Source of the DNA: Pararge aegeria
Lineage: Eukaryota; Arthropoda; Insecta; Lepidoptera; Nymphalidae
Assembly (NCBI RefSeq): GCF_905163445.1
Contig: NC_053190.1
Location: 5,086,501-5,150,500 of the forward strand
Direction: 5' to 3'
DNA length: 64,000 nt
This document shows, piece after piece, positions 24,383-35,850 of this stretch. The notes beneath the pieces are model-generated. The model searched no databases. It was not told the origin of the DNA and saw only the letters and a program-made list of their open reading frames with translations. How positions within the stretch are numbered: position 1 is the first letter of the stretch; each line of letters starts with the position of its first letter. The position numbers were made by a program, and so were the translations under genes.

Positions 24383-25112
24383 AACTTACCAGGGTTATAC
24401 AGTTCTGGAAAAGGAAATCTCTTCCTTAAGCTTGCGTATATAGCCAGGTATAGTGGCAGCTGATATAATATATTTATACTGTCTAGTTGGGCGAGAGCTT
24501 CTGGCTCGATAGAGGAAAGTATGGGGACGAGTTGGTGTAAATAATGTTATCTTAAGGATCCAAGAGGATGATAAAACTACCAGAGCAGTACAGACAGTAT
24601 GTCCAGTAGGTACACAGCAAACCCTTCCGTTAAACTTGCATAGCTAGGTATAGTGTACTGAGACAGGTTATATAGACTTGCTAGTTTGGTGAGAGCTTAA
24701 AGTTCGTCGGAGCAAATTTTGGGATAAGTTGGTATAAATAGTGTTATCTCAAGGGTGCAAGAAGAATATTGATCAACTAACTAGGAACAGTATGCTACCG
24801 GTCATAGAAAACCCTTTCGTTAAGCTTGTGTAGCTAGGTAAAGTGCTAAGACAGGTTATATAGACTGCCTGGTTCGGCGAGAGCTTCAAGTTCGACGGAG
24901 GCAATTTTAGGGACGAGTTGGTATAAATAGTGTTATCTCAAGGATGCAAGAAGAAGATAAATCAACTTACCAGGAACAGTATGGTTCTGGACATCAGCAA
25001 ATCCCTCCGTTAAGCTTGCATAGCTAGGTATAGTGCTGAGACAGGTTATATAGACTGTCTGGTTTGGCGAAAGCTCCAGGTTCGAAAGGGGGAAGCGTAG
25101 AGACGAGTTAGT
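24383..25112 (-). repeat. Four-copy tandem array of Beat exon 3' half plus intron start (about 190-bp unit)
   Basis: The motif tagctaggta (tagccaggta in the last copy) recurs at 25021, 24831, 24641 and 24441, giving spacings of 190, 190 and 200 bp. On the minus strand the unit is about 115 bp of Ig2 coding sequence ending at the splice donor plus about 75 bp of intron. Copy 1 is the live exon. Copy 2 (24777-24960) stays open through SNLKLSPNQAVYITCLSTLP, then loses one base near its end; its donor has become A|gttagt. Copy 3 has frame-breaking indels and a TAG replacing CAG. Copy 4 has the same TAG but keeps a perfect G|gtaagt donor. All four keep GT at the donor position. Confidence 0.85.
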
Positions 25113-25187
25113 GAGTGACAGCGGCTGACCGTGATGATGACGATGGACGTTGACAGTGCCGTGTGGTATAGTCAAATGCTCATCCAC
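24971..25187 (-). CDS. Beat-like gene, exon encoding remainder of Ig2
   Basis: 217 bp: 72 codons plus one base. Acceptor ttctttccccag, donor gtaagttg. It starts VDEHLTIPHGTVNVHRHHHG, continues with LSLTNSSLRFPLSNLELS and PNQTVYITCLSTIPSYASL, and ends EGFADVQNHTVP. VYITC carries the second cysteine of Ig2. NSS, NQT and NHT are potential N-glycosylation sites; HRHHH is a His-rich turn. The 3' 140 bp or so is the template of a tandem array of three further, degraded copies immediately downstream (24383-24960). The last base G sets phase 1 for the following exon. Confidence 0.85.
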
Positions 25188-25281
25188 CTGGGGAAAGAAA
25201 ATTCATATTGAGAAAAAAAATCACCTAGGCGCACGTCGCTATTTTGCAACGTCACTGGTGCAGCAGCAAGTGTCATCGCCT

Positions 25282-25316
25282 CATAATTTTCTTTGGCCCC
25301 ACCAAAGAAAATTATG
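25282..25316. repeat. Inverted repeat, 15-bp arms, upstream of a Beat exon
   Basis: cataattttctttgg, 5-nt loop, ccaaagaaaattatg. Weaker pairing continues outward (gtgtcatcgcct against aggtgaggtggtgac), suggesting a decayed fold-back element 95 bp upstream of the exon 24971-25187. Confidence 0.8.
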
Positions 25317-26001
25317 TCAGGTGAGGTGGTGACAACACTCGCCTTAGTCTCGTGGAGACATATGCCGTGGCTAGTTATCATGTTCCAGAAAGACTTTACA
25401 ACAACTTTTTCTATATAACTAAACAATTTCCCTAAAATTGATTTTTTTATGGAGATCACCAATGGCGACTTTTTGCAGCGCACCGCAAGAAATGGATTTT
25501 TGGTGGTATTATCCGATCTTAGTAATGTTAATAATGCCTGCTTTGTAGTGATTCGTATTTATATATTTGTTTATATTGAACTTTGGTAAGAAACCCTCCG
25601 TGTGCGAGTCCAACTCGCACATAGGCGAATTTTTATAGCACACTTTATAATGAAGAACACCAGGTAAATATCAGGTAACATAAATAAAACACAGCCTGCA
25701 CTTTGCTGTTTAATTGAAATGAATGAATCCGATATCTGTAGCCGATGGTTTCTCTATTGTTATTTTTGCCTTCTGCTTTATTCTATTTCGCAGCAATCAT
25801 TCCGGTTTTCAAATCAATTGGATCGTTTGGCTATTATTCAACACTATCTGCTGTCTGTTTAATTAAATTCTCGCATGAGTGCTTTTCCTCCTCTAAAACA
25901 ACCTTATTTCATTATAGGTAACTATGAACATGTGATGCTTTAATAAAAGTAAGTGATGTTTTAATTGCTAAAAAGAATTGACCTGCTTTACGGGTAAAGA
26001 A

Positions 26002-26125
26002 AACGTCGTAAGAAAACCAGCATGCCTGAGAGCTCTCTATAATGTTCTCAAAGGTCCACGAAGCCACAAAACTGCACTGGGCCAGCGTGGTGGACTAAGG
26101 TTCTTTTTATTGTCCCCAATCAGAC
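26002..26125 (+). mobile_element. SINE-C fragment
   Basis: aaaccagcatgcctgagagc, aatgttctcaaaggtc, actgggccagcgtggtgga. A perfect 18-bp hairpin lies just downstream. Confidence 0.6.
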
Positions 26126-26177
26126 CCTTGTCCTGTAGAGGGCTTATATTTGGGCATGGGCTGAGGGCTTATATAAG

Positions 26178-26217
26178 CAAAACAACCACGGGTTCTTCAG
26201 AACCCGTGGTTGTTTTG
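26178..26217. repeat. Perfect 18-bp stem, 4-nt loop
   Basis: caaaacaaccacgggttc (26178-26195), loop ttca, exact reverse complement to 26217. Flanked by poly-A; no coding context. Confidence 0.9.
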
Positions 26218-26937
26218 GTTTTCAAAAAAAAATTCTGAAACTTTCTTATTTCTAATTAAATTAAATTTAAATTCTAATTTTCCCGGGTTAGAAATTATCT
26301 TAAAGCTGTCTTCTGGATGGAATACATCTCTATGAAATATTCTGCCAAAGATAAGTTTAGCCGCAAAATCCATTGGAAAGGTTTACCCTTTGCATTTTCA
26401 TGATAAAAAGAATATTTCATCATGTTCAAGATACAAGCTATATACAGATAATATTAGTACGGATTTTTGAGTATGAGGAGACGAAGAAAGTGTTGAATTT
26501 TATTTTCCATATCTAGGATCGCTAATATCAGGAATTTTAAAGAGTCGATTTAGGACCGAGTTTGAACATTCAAAGAGATGTTAATGAATTGTGTCACCTG
26601 ATAAGAATTGTATCACAACGAAAACACCACATGATAAATGTATTGTTGTCTTTGTGATGACGTGTAATACTTAGAAACGAGTAACTGTACATAATTAATA
26701 CTCAAGGCCGTCCCATTCCAACCATTACTTTTACATAAAAGGTGCTGACATATATATTTTTTGAACAAAAAAACAAGGCTTAAATAAGCAACCTTTTCTA
26801 AAGGAAAACGGAAGTTATTACATTTGTATTGTAGTACTTCCAAATTTAAAGTGGTCATGCCGAGTGGCGAGTTATTTATTTCATAATTTAAAAGTCCTGT
26901 TTAATTATGTGTAAAGAAGTAAGCTAGTCAACACTTG

Positions 26938-27190
26938 ACAATAAAATAAATAGATAAATATGAATATATACTACGACGAAACACACATGGCCATATAGTA
27001 GATTGCTTGTGTTATGGATATTAAGATAACTGATGGATAATTTTATGAAAATTATGCTTATAATATAGAGATAAACACCCTGACGCTGAAAAATATTTAT
27101 GTTCATCACAATATATTTTCAGTTGTGGGAATCGAACCCACGGATTTTGACTGACTGAGAAAGATGGCAAGTCACTGTCCACTGCGCAGA
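26938..27190 (-). mobile_element. SINE-A copy, diverged
   Basis: Contains gaaacacacatggccatata, gcttgtgttatgg and tgtgggaatcgaacccacgg (reversed B box), with an altered head. Located next to an RTE fragment. Confidence 0.75.
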
Positions 27191-27304
27191 CACCGTTGCC
27201 GTCGCAGTCAGACGTCACAACACAACGTCGGATAGTACAAATATGAAAATTCATCCAAACCATCGAAATCCATGCGAGTTCTTCAGACTTCGAAACGGAT
27301 CCGG

Positions 27305-27952
27305 GAGGCAGCACACAGTGATGCCAGTGATGACTTACGGCTCAGAATTAATGTAATCACTCTTATCATGGTCCTAATATGAAAGCTGAGAGCCATTAAG
27401 CGGGCAAATTAAAGAGTAGGTACGTTCAGAGTATTTTAACGTGATCAAATCGGAAAGGAAGTTACAATTATGTATCAATTTTGACAATTTCCCTGGCGCA
27501 ACGGTGAGCGTGAATTTAAGTAGCAGGTCCCGTGGCTAGTTACCACCCTACCGGCAAAGACGTGCCGAGCCGCCAAGCGATTTAGTGTTCCGATGCGATG
27601 TCGCGTAGAAACCGATTCGGGGTATGACTACCATACTCCCTAAAAGGTAAGCCCGCTACCATCTTAGAATGCATCATCACATACCACCAGGTGAAATTTC
27701 AGTCAAGGGCTAACTTGGAATAAAAATAATAATCGGAGAACCGATAGACTTTGGATTCCAAAAGTACCAGAATTGCGACTTCGCACTTTTAAGCGCAGTA
27801 TTGGCCGACCCCCATCGAGGTAACATCAATCAAGTCGCTGGGAGCCGCTGGAAACGTGCGACCAAAGGTCGTTGACTTCGGATCTTCCTACAAAAGACCT
27901 TTGCCCTGCAGTGGCCGTCAAGCGGTTGCTAATTATGACGATGATGAATATA
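27305..27952 (+). mobile_element. RTE-like LINE fragment split by a SINE
   Basis: The left part (27305-27488) reads like the VMPVMTYGSE and VLI.KLRAIKRA region; the right part (27730-27952) has ENRPTLDSK-like sequence and the GRPPSR/WKRA region with the tail cctacaaaagacctttgccctgcagtgg. A SINE-B copy (27489-27722) sits between them. Confidence 0.65.
27489..27722 (+). mobile_element. SINE-B copy inside an RTE fragment
   Basis: ctggcgcaacggtgagcg head, cgtggctagttaccacccta, gatgtcgcgtagaaaccgat and gggctaacttggaataaa end. It splits the RTE copy at 27305-27952. Confidence 0.75.
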
Positions 27953-28160
27953 ATTAGAACTATAGAAATCAGAAGAGGGAAAATGATTGGCCACCTATTA
28001 AGACATGTTGAATTTATCACATATATAATTGAGGGAAAAGTAGATGGATAGAGGGGACGAGGACGTTCGCAACTGGTTTTTGTGGGATAAACAAAACGAA
28101 AGGTTGGGGTGGGGACTTATAAAGAGGAAAAAGAGAGGGATGGAGTGGGTTGGAAAAGTC
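27953..28160 (+). mobile_element. Second RTE-type LINE C-terminal fragment
   Basis: Reads RTIEIRRGKMIGHLLRHVEF then IIEGKVDG, a stop, and RGRGRS. The GHLLRH...EGK..GKRGRGRP pattern is a well-known ending of LINE proteins in Lepidoptera. Stops and frameshifts follow, so it is dead. Confidence 0.65.
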
Positions 28161-28754
28161 TACACCGACAAGAGCTTAGCTCTTAAGTTTATAGATAACG
28201 ATTTCTATCAATTCATCGCAAGCCATGTTAAGACTCTGCGTCCCAAACTTATACAAACAGTCGGCCATTAACCTCCTTCTCTATGGAAGCCGGTTAAAAA
28301 TGAAACCTTGAATTGAAAGAGGTTTATAAAAAAGCCGGAAGCCATTAAATTTGTATATGCCTACCCCGGATTTGACGCATTCATACCGAGCGCCGAAATA
28401 TCGATGTCCTAAAAAATATACGAGCATGGCACACACCAGCTATTGCTGTAAAAGTTTTATGGCAAGATAAATGACCACATAAAAGGTAATCGCGCGTTTT
28501 ATCAACACAGGTAAGCTGTGTTTGTATGACTTTAGTTTGTGAAGTGCCATCTTATAGCTAAGGAGCAGGAACCTAATATTATATTCTGATGGTAACATAT
28601 TCTATACCAAAATTTGTGACGTAATAAAAGTTCTTGCTTACGGTGCCAAAATGTACTTCGCAAGGGAAAAGTGCGTTTACATCGTTTTTCTACGGATATG
28701 GGTGGTGTTCAAAAAAATCTAGATATAAAAATGGATTGCTGTTCGTTAGTCTCA

Positions 28755-29033
28755 CTCAAATTCGAGAACGGTTGGACCGATTGGGCTAATTCAGGTCTTG
28801 AAATATTTCTGGACGTCTAGGGAAGGTTTAAACAGTGAGATAAGTACGAATTTATATAATTCTTAGGTACGTGTGTTTGTGACATATCTCTCCCTTAACA
28901 GCTGGACTGATTTTGATGAAATTTGGTGTTTATATTTCAATAAGTTGGACGGTTTTGAAACACAATTGAACCCGGTAGGTGGCGCTGCTTTATCGGGCAG
29001 AATGATGTCTGCCGGATCCGCTAGTATTATATA
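28755..29033 (+). mobile_element. Helitron-like element
   Basis: tctcactcaaattcgagaac, gttggaccgattgggcta, gaacccggtaggtggcgctg and end tgccggatccgctagtatta. Confidence 0.55.
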
Positions 29034-29859
29034 TTTACTATAATAAATTTATTAATTAAACTGATTTATATTAGAGTGTGTGACAATAGGTATGTCGGTC
29101 TAGGTGTAGCAAATTAAACTAAGTTTTATAAAAAAATCAAGTATACCTTGTCATTCTCTGCTTAGTAATTTCTCACCGCAGGGCACATGCCGCCTTGTCT
29201 ATCTATAGCAATAAAGGACCAGACGTGGGTCTGGTCGGGTCACAGTGCTTCAATGTGGGTTGGCGAAAATTAGGAATTAGCGCTTTCTAAGGCACTGGTG
29301 TAGACAACGCAACTTCTAACTCCGTCTTAGTGTAAAAGAGAATATAATATGACTTTATTTGATGAGAAGCTAACCAAGGCTAACTTGGCTATTTTCCTCC
29401 TAATTTAACGTTCCGACATGATTACGCGTAGGAAAGCACAGGAAGAATAGGTTTAATATAATTGCTAACGTGCCGGCCACAGGACAAATCAGTAGGAACT
29501 TCTCCTCATCAGTTACCATAAGACTGCATCTTTGGTTGCCAACAGACTGCTTACCGTCACTTGAAATTGTTTTTTGTATGCATATTTTTTTTTTGCTTCT
29601 ACTTGAACTAACGACTTAGAAATTTCTGTTACTAGCTCCTCAGCTAATGGCTTTATTGTCAACAATATACATTAAAGGGTGATTTTGAATGCGCCTTTAT
29701 GCGGACATGCTTGGCATGTAAACGTTATCTTGGTTTTTGTAGATTACGTTTTGTGAGTTTGTACACCGTTTTGTAGCAAACTTTTGACTCGACTGCTTCA
29801 TAAGTTAAGCTAATTTCTCTTGTCATACCCTTCTCATACTATGACGAGACCGCGCCCTG

Positions 29860-29932
29860 GAGTGGGCTGATAAATAGGTGATGATGATGATGATGATGGT
29901 GATGAAGGAGGGAGGCCGGAGTTCTATTCGGC
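29860..29932 (+). mobile_element. SINE-C 3' end with (GATGAT) tail
   Basis: gccctggagtgggctgataa is followed by gatgatgatgatgatgatgg, the usual tail of this family. Confidence 0.5.
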
Positions 29933-30475
29933 TATCACCGCTTCTTATCACGCTACGTTCTATAACTAAAGTGATCTAATTTATTACAGGGTTAACCCTG
30001 TGGTTTATAACGCTTAAGTTTTAAGGAAGAATAAAATAACTTTAGATGAGTAGCATAAAAACAATTTTGTGTTCATCGATGGATGAGGCTGGGCGTAAAT
30101 AAACGATGGTCGGAACATCGGGGTGTATAAAAAGTAATAACTTCTACCTTTGCCTATACCAGAGCTTCCGTAGCATCAAAGGGATTATAGCATGAGATTA
30201 AAGGATATCACGATCTCTGAAAATCGGGCTTGGAAATGTTTTATTCATATTTTATTTTTATCATGAACGATGATAGTAAGTTTATTAGATTATTCTAGGA
30301 AGGGTGTTCTTACCCACTAACTCAATTATATGGATAGAACAATTACTTAATTTAGTTATACGCACACTAAGATACGTTATTACATTATTTCATAGTATAA
30401 TATGACTACATTTTGTAAGATTAATTTTATTACTAATTAGTCTAATATAAATTTAGTACACCGTTATTATATTAA

Positions 30476-30615
30476 TAACTAGCTGCTCCTGCGGTTCCAC
30501 CCGTGTACACTTACGATGAGTACCGTTTTATGAATGTTTCACTATCTCCTAATCTATGCGACCAAATAATCTGTACTCTGTACCCAATAAGAGTATGGAT
30601 TTTTACCATTTCTTC
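30476..30615 (-). mobile_element. Helitron end fragment
   Basis: actagctgctcctgcggttc and cacccgtgtacac form the reversed terminus of a Helitron-like element; its other end is not identifiable. Confidence 0.4.
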
Positions 30616-31525
30616 GCCAAAATAAAGGTATGCTATTTCGGAGTAGCATACATTTTTATGCTATGCTACATTTTTTTTCATAAAAACTCCTTAAGAGAAT
30701 TTGAATAATGTAAGCAACATTTTGCTTTTATATATTTTAATTTTTATTTGCTTAAATTTTTCATAATATAATATATATTTCATAATATAATATATATATA
30801 CTATTATATTTTACTTATTCATTACTTGGCGTGGGCTAAAAAAAATCTATTGATTATTATTATCGAAACAAAAGTGGGTTAGGTATATTAGTGTCTCGGT
30901 ATAAATTCTTATTTAAATAATTATTTTTATCATCAAGGGTATTTATAAAGTAATAAAATACTTTTTAATTCATTCTAATTGGAAATTATCGCGATTTTAA
31001 AAAACAATATCCGAAACATAAATATCTGTATGCCACACACTTCCCGAATAAACTATTCCAATGGAATGATTTAAAAAAAAAAAATGCGGCTAAGTCGCAG
31101 GCAACAGGAATTATGCTATAATAGGCAAGTTTTATGTACATTAGATTGTTTTTATCGTATAACACTTTTGTATGGATTTATATTTTATGCCTAAATTTAT
31201 AATACTAAATGGCTTATTTATATGAGTTTTGCAGGTTTTTTGAAGGCCAGTATTTATCTAGAATATTTTTTTTATGTATGACGCTCCATTTCGACAGCGC
31301 ACGCGGATAAAACAGGTAGGAAATTGTTTTTTTATTCAGACTTATACTTGTAAACTGTATCATCATATCCAGCTGTAATCCTATTGTTACTGAAATAAAA
31401 TATAACTGATTATTACTAGATCTTACACTAGAAATAATTAACATCGATTAGCTTTAAAGCGAATACAAATCAAGAAACAAACAAATTATCGCTATTTAGA
31501 ATATTAGTATAGATGTAAAATTGTT

Positions 31526-31733
31526 GACAGCCGATTGGCATAGTGGGCAGCGATCCTGCTATCTGAGTCCAAGGCTGTGGGTTCGATTCCCACAACATGA
31601 ATATTTTTACGTGTTTAAGTATTTATGTATATTATTGATAAAAATACTCATCAGTTATCTTAACCATAACCTAAGCTATGCTTACTTTGGGGCTAGATGG
31701 CGATGTGTGTATTGTCACAGTATATTTATTGAT
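31526..31733 (+). mobile_element. SINE-A copy
   Basis: Head gccgattggcatagtgggcag and gtgggttcgattcccaca, body shortened, 3' end ggggctagatggcgatgtgt. A Helitron-like element on the minus strand follows directly at 31734. Confidence 0.8.
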
Positions 31734-31910
31734 TACTAGCTGATAGCCGCCGCTTCTTTCGCGTGGATTAAGGTGTTTTATTCCCGTTGGGACGATCTTA
31801 TTTCCTGGCTGCATGCAGGCTTAATTCAATCCAAATCCATTGAGCAGTTTTTGCGTGATTGAGTAACAACCATCCACGTTGTCACATTTATAATATTAGT
31901 AGGATAGTAG
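31734..31910 (-). mobile_element. Helitron-like element
   Basis: Reversed terminus actagctgatagccgccgct at the left and tttataatattagtaggata at the right, followed by a short taggatag tandem repeat to 31923. Confidence 0.62.
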
Positions 31911-32204
31911 GATAGTAGGATTTATTATCATTATCAAATAAGAATATTTATTTGATTTACTATTGGTTATAAACTCCATATATTTCTTCTTTTTTTGAGG
32001 TTTATAACAATGAAATGTTTAATATGCCTCCCCATATTTAAGTGTCGTCTTAAAGACTACTATCTGTCTTTGTGTGAAGTAATTTGAACAAATATCGTCA
32101 TTAATGTGTATTATTTGTATTTTTCTTCTTTCATTATATATATAATATATAATTATATATGTATGAATATGTATGTCTATTTATTTTCGAATATTATATA
32201 CATA

Positions 32205-32385
32205 TATATAATTGCATCCCGCTCTCTTGCAGTCTCCCCTTCTGCCAGAGGTTGCCTGTAAGAGATTGCTGGCAGCAATATGGCCGCCTTTGCATGCCTA
32301 CTATTCTTGTTCTTTTGTTTATTATTTATTTTATATATTGATGTCGGTGTGCAATAAAGTATTTCTTCTTCTTCTTATGCCACCT
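32205..32385 (+). mobile_element. LINE 3' UTR (CR1/L2-like) with (CTT)n tail
   Basis: cccgctctcttgcagtctcc, gaggttgcctgtaagagatt, ggccgcctttgcatgcctac, then gtgcaataaagtatttcttc and CTT repeats. Present reversed at 35473-35655. Confidence 0.65.
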
Positions 32386-33463
32386 ATGAATGCGGATCTG
32401 TGTTTCAATCACTTATTTTTTTCATAGTAAGCGGTGCTGTTGATTAGTGAATGTGAGTCTGTGCCAAAAGCAACATAAGAAATCAATACCTGTGCCTAAC
32501 TGAAGAACTGAATACTAATTTTAAGGCGATGAAAACGATGATAATATAATCAGTTGCTAAACATAACCGGGTGTAGAAACCTTAAAAGATGCTGAGCAAC
32601 ACTTTTTGATAAAGGGTTCATTCAAAAAATGCGTATCGTCAGCGTCAAATAACCGTGTAAAGTATCCAGCGTACATTATGCGTAATTGGGCAATTATGAA
32701 AGTAATTTTGGGAAACGGGTCGGAAACGCAATGTGGCTGGAAATAATTAAACGAACATGTGATTAACGCACGATTGATTTCAAAACGAAAACAGTTGAAA
32801 ACTAATAAAGCGAATTCAAATTCGGCTATGATAATAATTTTCCTTTATTTTTGCCTTAGCAAAACATTATATTTGTAAAAGTTATAAAACAATTCATATT
32901 TAGTAATAAACTAAAAAATATTACATTTTTCTCTGTATATTATAACACAAAGAAAAAACAACACAACAGTATAGTGCTTAAATATACCTCTAGCACTAGA
33001 GATTAGACTTTAGATATAGATTTATTTATAATTGCATTACGTTAACAGTTAACTTTACACCTTATTGCATCTGGAACCTATTCTGTATTACTTAGTTAAC
33101 TTCTAAATAGTGCTACTGAGCAATTTCTAAAATAGACCTTTTGCCATTAAAACATTAGTATTATTATCACACCTGAGGAATGAGTGTATTTCGGCACTTC
33201 ACTAGATTTGAATCGTTTCATAGTTATTTATCCATAGTAAAATAACTACATGCTAACTGATATAACTTCTCCTACCAATTTCGTGTGTTTGTTTAAATTA
33301 TTTATTGCACTATATAAAATAAGGTATAAACTTAATGCCGTGACTCTTTTTCTAGCTGTTTACTAATTACATTTTGTTTCTTAATTACAATCAGGTGTAA
33401 AGTGATAACTGTCGTGATAAAAAAAAAACAAAAAACATTAGCATTTAAGTATATGGCAGTTAC

Positions 33464-33597
33464 CTTAACATTGTTGATGAGCCAGGTGAGGTGGGGGGCG
33501 GGGTAAGCAGGGGCGCTCTGGCACGAAGCCTCCAAGTCGTCGTTCGATGACAGCTTTTTATGCTTTATCTTTATTCTTGGACGGAATTTTTGCCGAA
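33464..33597 (-). CDS. Beat-like gene, exon encoding start of Ig2
   Basis: 134 bp: two bases finishing a Val codon, then 44 codons. Acceptor ttgtttacag, donor gtaactgc. It encodes a basic linker RQKFRPRIKIKHKKLSSNDD followed by LEASCQSAPAYPAPHLTWLI and NNVK. This is the B-to-C strand part of an Ig domain: Cys in EASCQS and the core Trp in LTWLI. Beat second Ig domains typically have W-L-I-N in this place. The basic stretch is a linker between the domains. The exon ends in phase 0, which fits the next exon. Confidence 0.87.
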
Positions 33598-34663
33598 CTG
33601 TAAACAAAAATCCAATTGAATCAAAAGACAAAGCACATAACGGTCCAGAAAAAAAATAGTTCGAACTGTCCCCTTGCTCCCGAGGGGTCAGATGAAACTT
33701 CTTATTTCTATCTGTACTCCTAAGAACACAGCGTAAGGACAGACCGGATATCATTAATATAATCTCTCAGATCGCATTTTTTATTGCTGTCTGTCCCCCT
33801 GAGACTGATCAGAGCAGATAAGAATAATCCCTTTTGGCCTTTTGCTGGCCTGTAGACTTCAACAAAGATATTGTTCTGGTGAGATGATACCAGGATAACA
33901 TAATTGATTAAAGTAGAACAAATTAAAATTATCTGAATTATGGATCAACGATAGATAGCTCTATTAGATCTCTATGAGCTCAAGTACGGCACTTTACTGC
34001 TGGGCACCGACATCCTCATAGAAGAGATGGTAACGACGCGTTTGCTGTAAACTCCTAAGGAGATAAATTACCTGATTACCTGAAAACCGTATAATTTAAG
34101 GGGTTACGTTACAACTGCTAATAATTGCGATTTATCACTACTTTCAATAAAACCGCTGATGTTAGTCAACATGTTAGAGCGACCAAGTTTAGAAACAATC
34201 TAACAATTATGTTTGCCAGAAAACGGTGCACGCAGTAATAGGTTGTTTGCCACTGCATGTTTGCCACTGCGCATATTTTTGTGGTTTTGTAGCGGTGGCG
34301 GTTTATTTAGATTTATTGTTGCGCAATTTTTGACGACTATTTTAAAATTATGATATTTTTTTTAAAGAAAATTATCGCTCTAACACACTGCGATAGCGTC
34401 GACCGCAAGATAACAGGTAGCTTCCATAGGTGGACCACAATTAAAAGGTATCGAGCTTTTAATCTTTCTTAATCATTTATGTCTCTATTCTTAAGTAAAA
34501 TAAAAAGTATACAATTTTTTGTATTATTAATTGTTGAATTAAGCACATCTGAGGGTAAGTTGAAAACCATCGCTTATAAAAAGAGCAACGCGTCACAGGA
34601 TGCCCTGTGTGCAAGGAACACGTCCTGCAACATGACGCCCTGTGTCTGCCAACTGGCAGGGCT

Positions 34664-35360
34664 AGTACAAGACTTGTTTACTTTGCGTACTTTCATAGTG
34701 TGATGTCTTACGGGATCTCATTATGGGGCAAAGCTGCTGATATTGAAATTTTTTCATTTTGCAGAAAAGAGCTGTATGGTCAATATATAAACTTAAATCA
34801 CGTGAAAAATTTAAAGAAATAAGTATCCTTACGGTAGCCTCACAATATATTTATAACAATGTAGTATTTGTAAGACAACATATTAGTTTATATACACAAA
34901 AAGTGGATATAAACAGTCGACTTACAAGAAATGGTCATAAATTAGTGACATCTGCATATCGTCTGCGAATGATGCAGAAGTCATTTGTGGGATTGAGTAT
35001 ACGCTTTTATAATATGATTCGTAAGGTAATTTTGAACCTACCAATGCATAAGTTTAAAGAATGTGTTAAAGCACATTTATTACAACGAGATTATTATACA
35101 ATTGATGAATTTTTAATGACAAGGTTGCCTGGAAGCATCCGGCTCCGCTTTCATCTTTCACAAGATAAAAAATGAATTTTAAAATGTAAAATGTAAATTG
35201 TTGATATTGGAAAAGAGCAACTGCTGAGTTTCTTGCCGGTTTCTTCTCGGTAAAATCTGCCTTCCGAACTGTTGGTCGAGTCACTACACACAGACAGACT
35301 TGACGTTACAAAAGTGCTTATATTAGGCCTACTTGAAATAAATGAATTTTGAATTTTGCA
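34664..35360 (+). mobile_element. Jockey-clade LINE family 1, 3' fragment
   Basis: Matches the end of the copy at 47.5-48.7 kb. The last part is open at 34759-35175 (LRMMQKSFVGLSIRFYNMIR). The upstream part is frame-shifted around 34765, where a few codons of LQKRAV are disrupted. The UTR and the TTGAATTTTG tail are present. It starts about where TARLVYFAYFHS-like sequence appears; 5'-truncated. Confidence 0.85.
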
Positions 35361-35379
35361 GAAGACAAAAATTAATTCC

Positions 35380-35850
35380 CCCGATATATCCTTTTTCAAT
35401 GGATATACCCTTTAAAAAGGATATACTCGTAATTAACATGTCCACCTGCTAAAGCATGGGAACATGGAATAGGAGAACTTAGAAGAAGAAGAAGAAGAAA
35501 TACTTTATTGCACACAAACATCAGAATATACATAAAATATAGAATAAACAACAACAAGAATTGTAGGCATGCAAAGGCGGCCTTATTGCTGCAAGCAATC
35601 TCTTACAGGCAACCTCTGACAGAAGGAAAAGCTGCAAGAGAGCGGGATAGTGCAATTATACTACATATAATATACACTTAGTATATATATACTTAGTGTC
35701 CGTTTGAAATGAAACATTTATTATTTGGACATTATTTCCACTTGTGCGCCATTGCTCTGAGAGTTGATAAAGCTGTGGAAGAAGATACATTTTTATCCTT
35801 TCCCCGGGGAGATAATTGTCTCCTGCACAGGCTACCTGTGCTGAGATGAG
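35380..35850. mobile_element. Fold-back MITE, family F1, with nested LINE tail
   Basis: acatgtccacctgctaaagc at the left; gctgtggaagaagatacatt and ccccggggagataattgtct at the right; opposite in orientation to the 19.3-kb copy. The LINE tail at 35473-35655 is inserted inside. A GAGAT repeat follows to about 35862. Confidence 0.6.
35473..35655 (-). mobile_element. LINE 3' UTR (CR1/L2-like), nested in a fold-back MITE
   Basis: GAA repeats then atactttattgcacacaaac, gtaggcatgcaaaggcggcc and aggcaacctctgacagaagg: the reverse of the 32.2-kb copy. MITE sequence lies on both sides. Confidence 0.65.

Larger units (their letters stand above)
25188..33463 (-). other. Beat intron, 8.3 kb
   Basis: Holds SINE-A, B and C pieces, two RTE remnants, several Helitron-like elements and a LINE tail. 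Stretches 28280-28750, 29030-29860, 30620-31525 and 32390-33460 show no gene. Confidence 0.7.

Noticed and set aside
24383..25112. A set of mutually exclusive alternative exons
   Set aside because: Copies 3 and 4 have stops, copy 2 lacks a phase-0 acceptor, and using copy 2 after copy 1 would need a 34-nt intron.
24933..25187. An ATG-initiated 84-codon gene
   Set aside because: The ATG is internal (second codon region of a Beat exon); the real unit is the exon 24971-25187, and the last residues are intron.
25172..25483. A 103-codon minus-strand frame upstream of the Ig2 exon
   Set aside because: It crosses the acceptor in a different frame from the Ig2 exon and has no motif.
28044..28271. 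A 75-codon plus-strand gene
   Set aside because: The first half is an out-of-frame reading of an RTE-type LINE end; the remainder has no recognisable motif.
33332..33754. A 140-codon minus-strand gene
   Set aside because: Only the central 44 codons are an exon; flanking residues come from introns that happen to be open.
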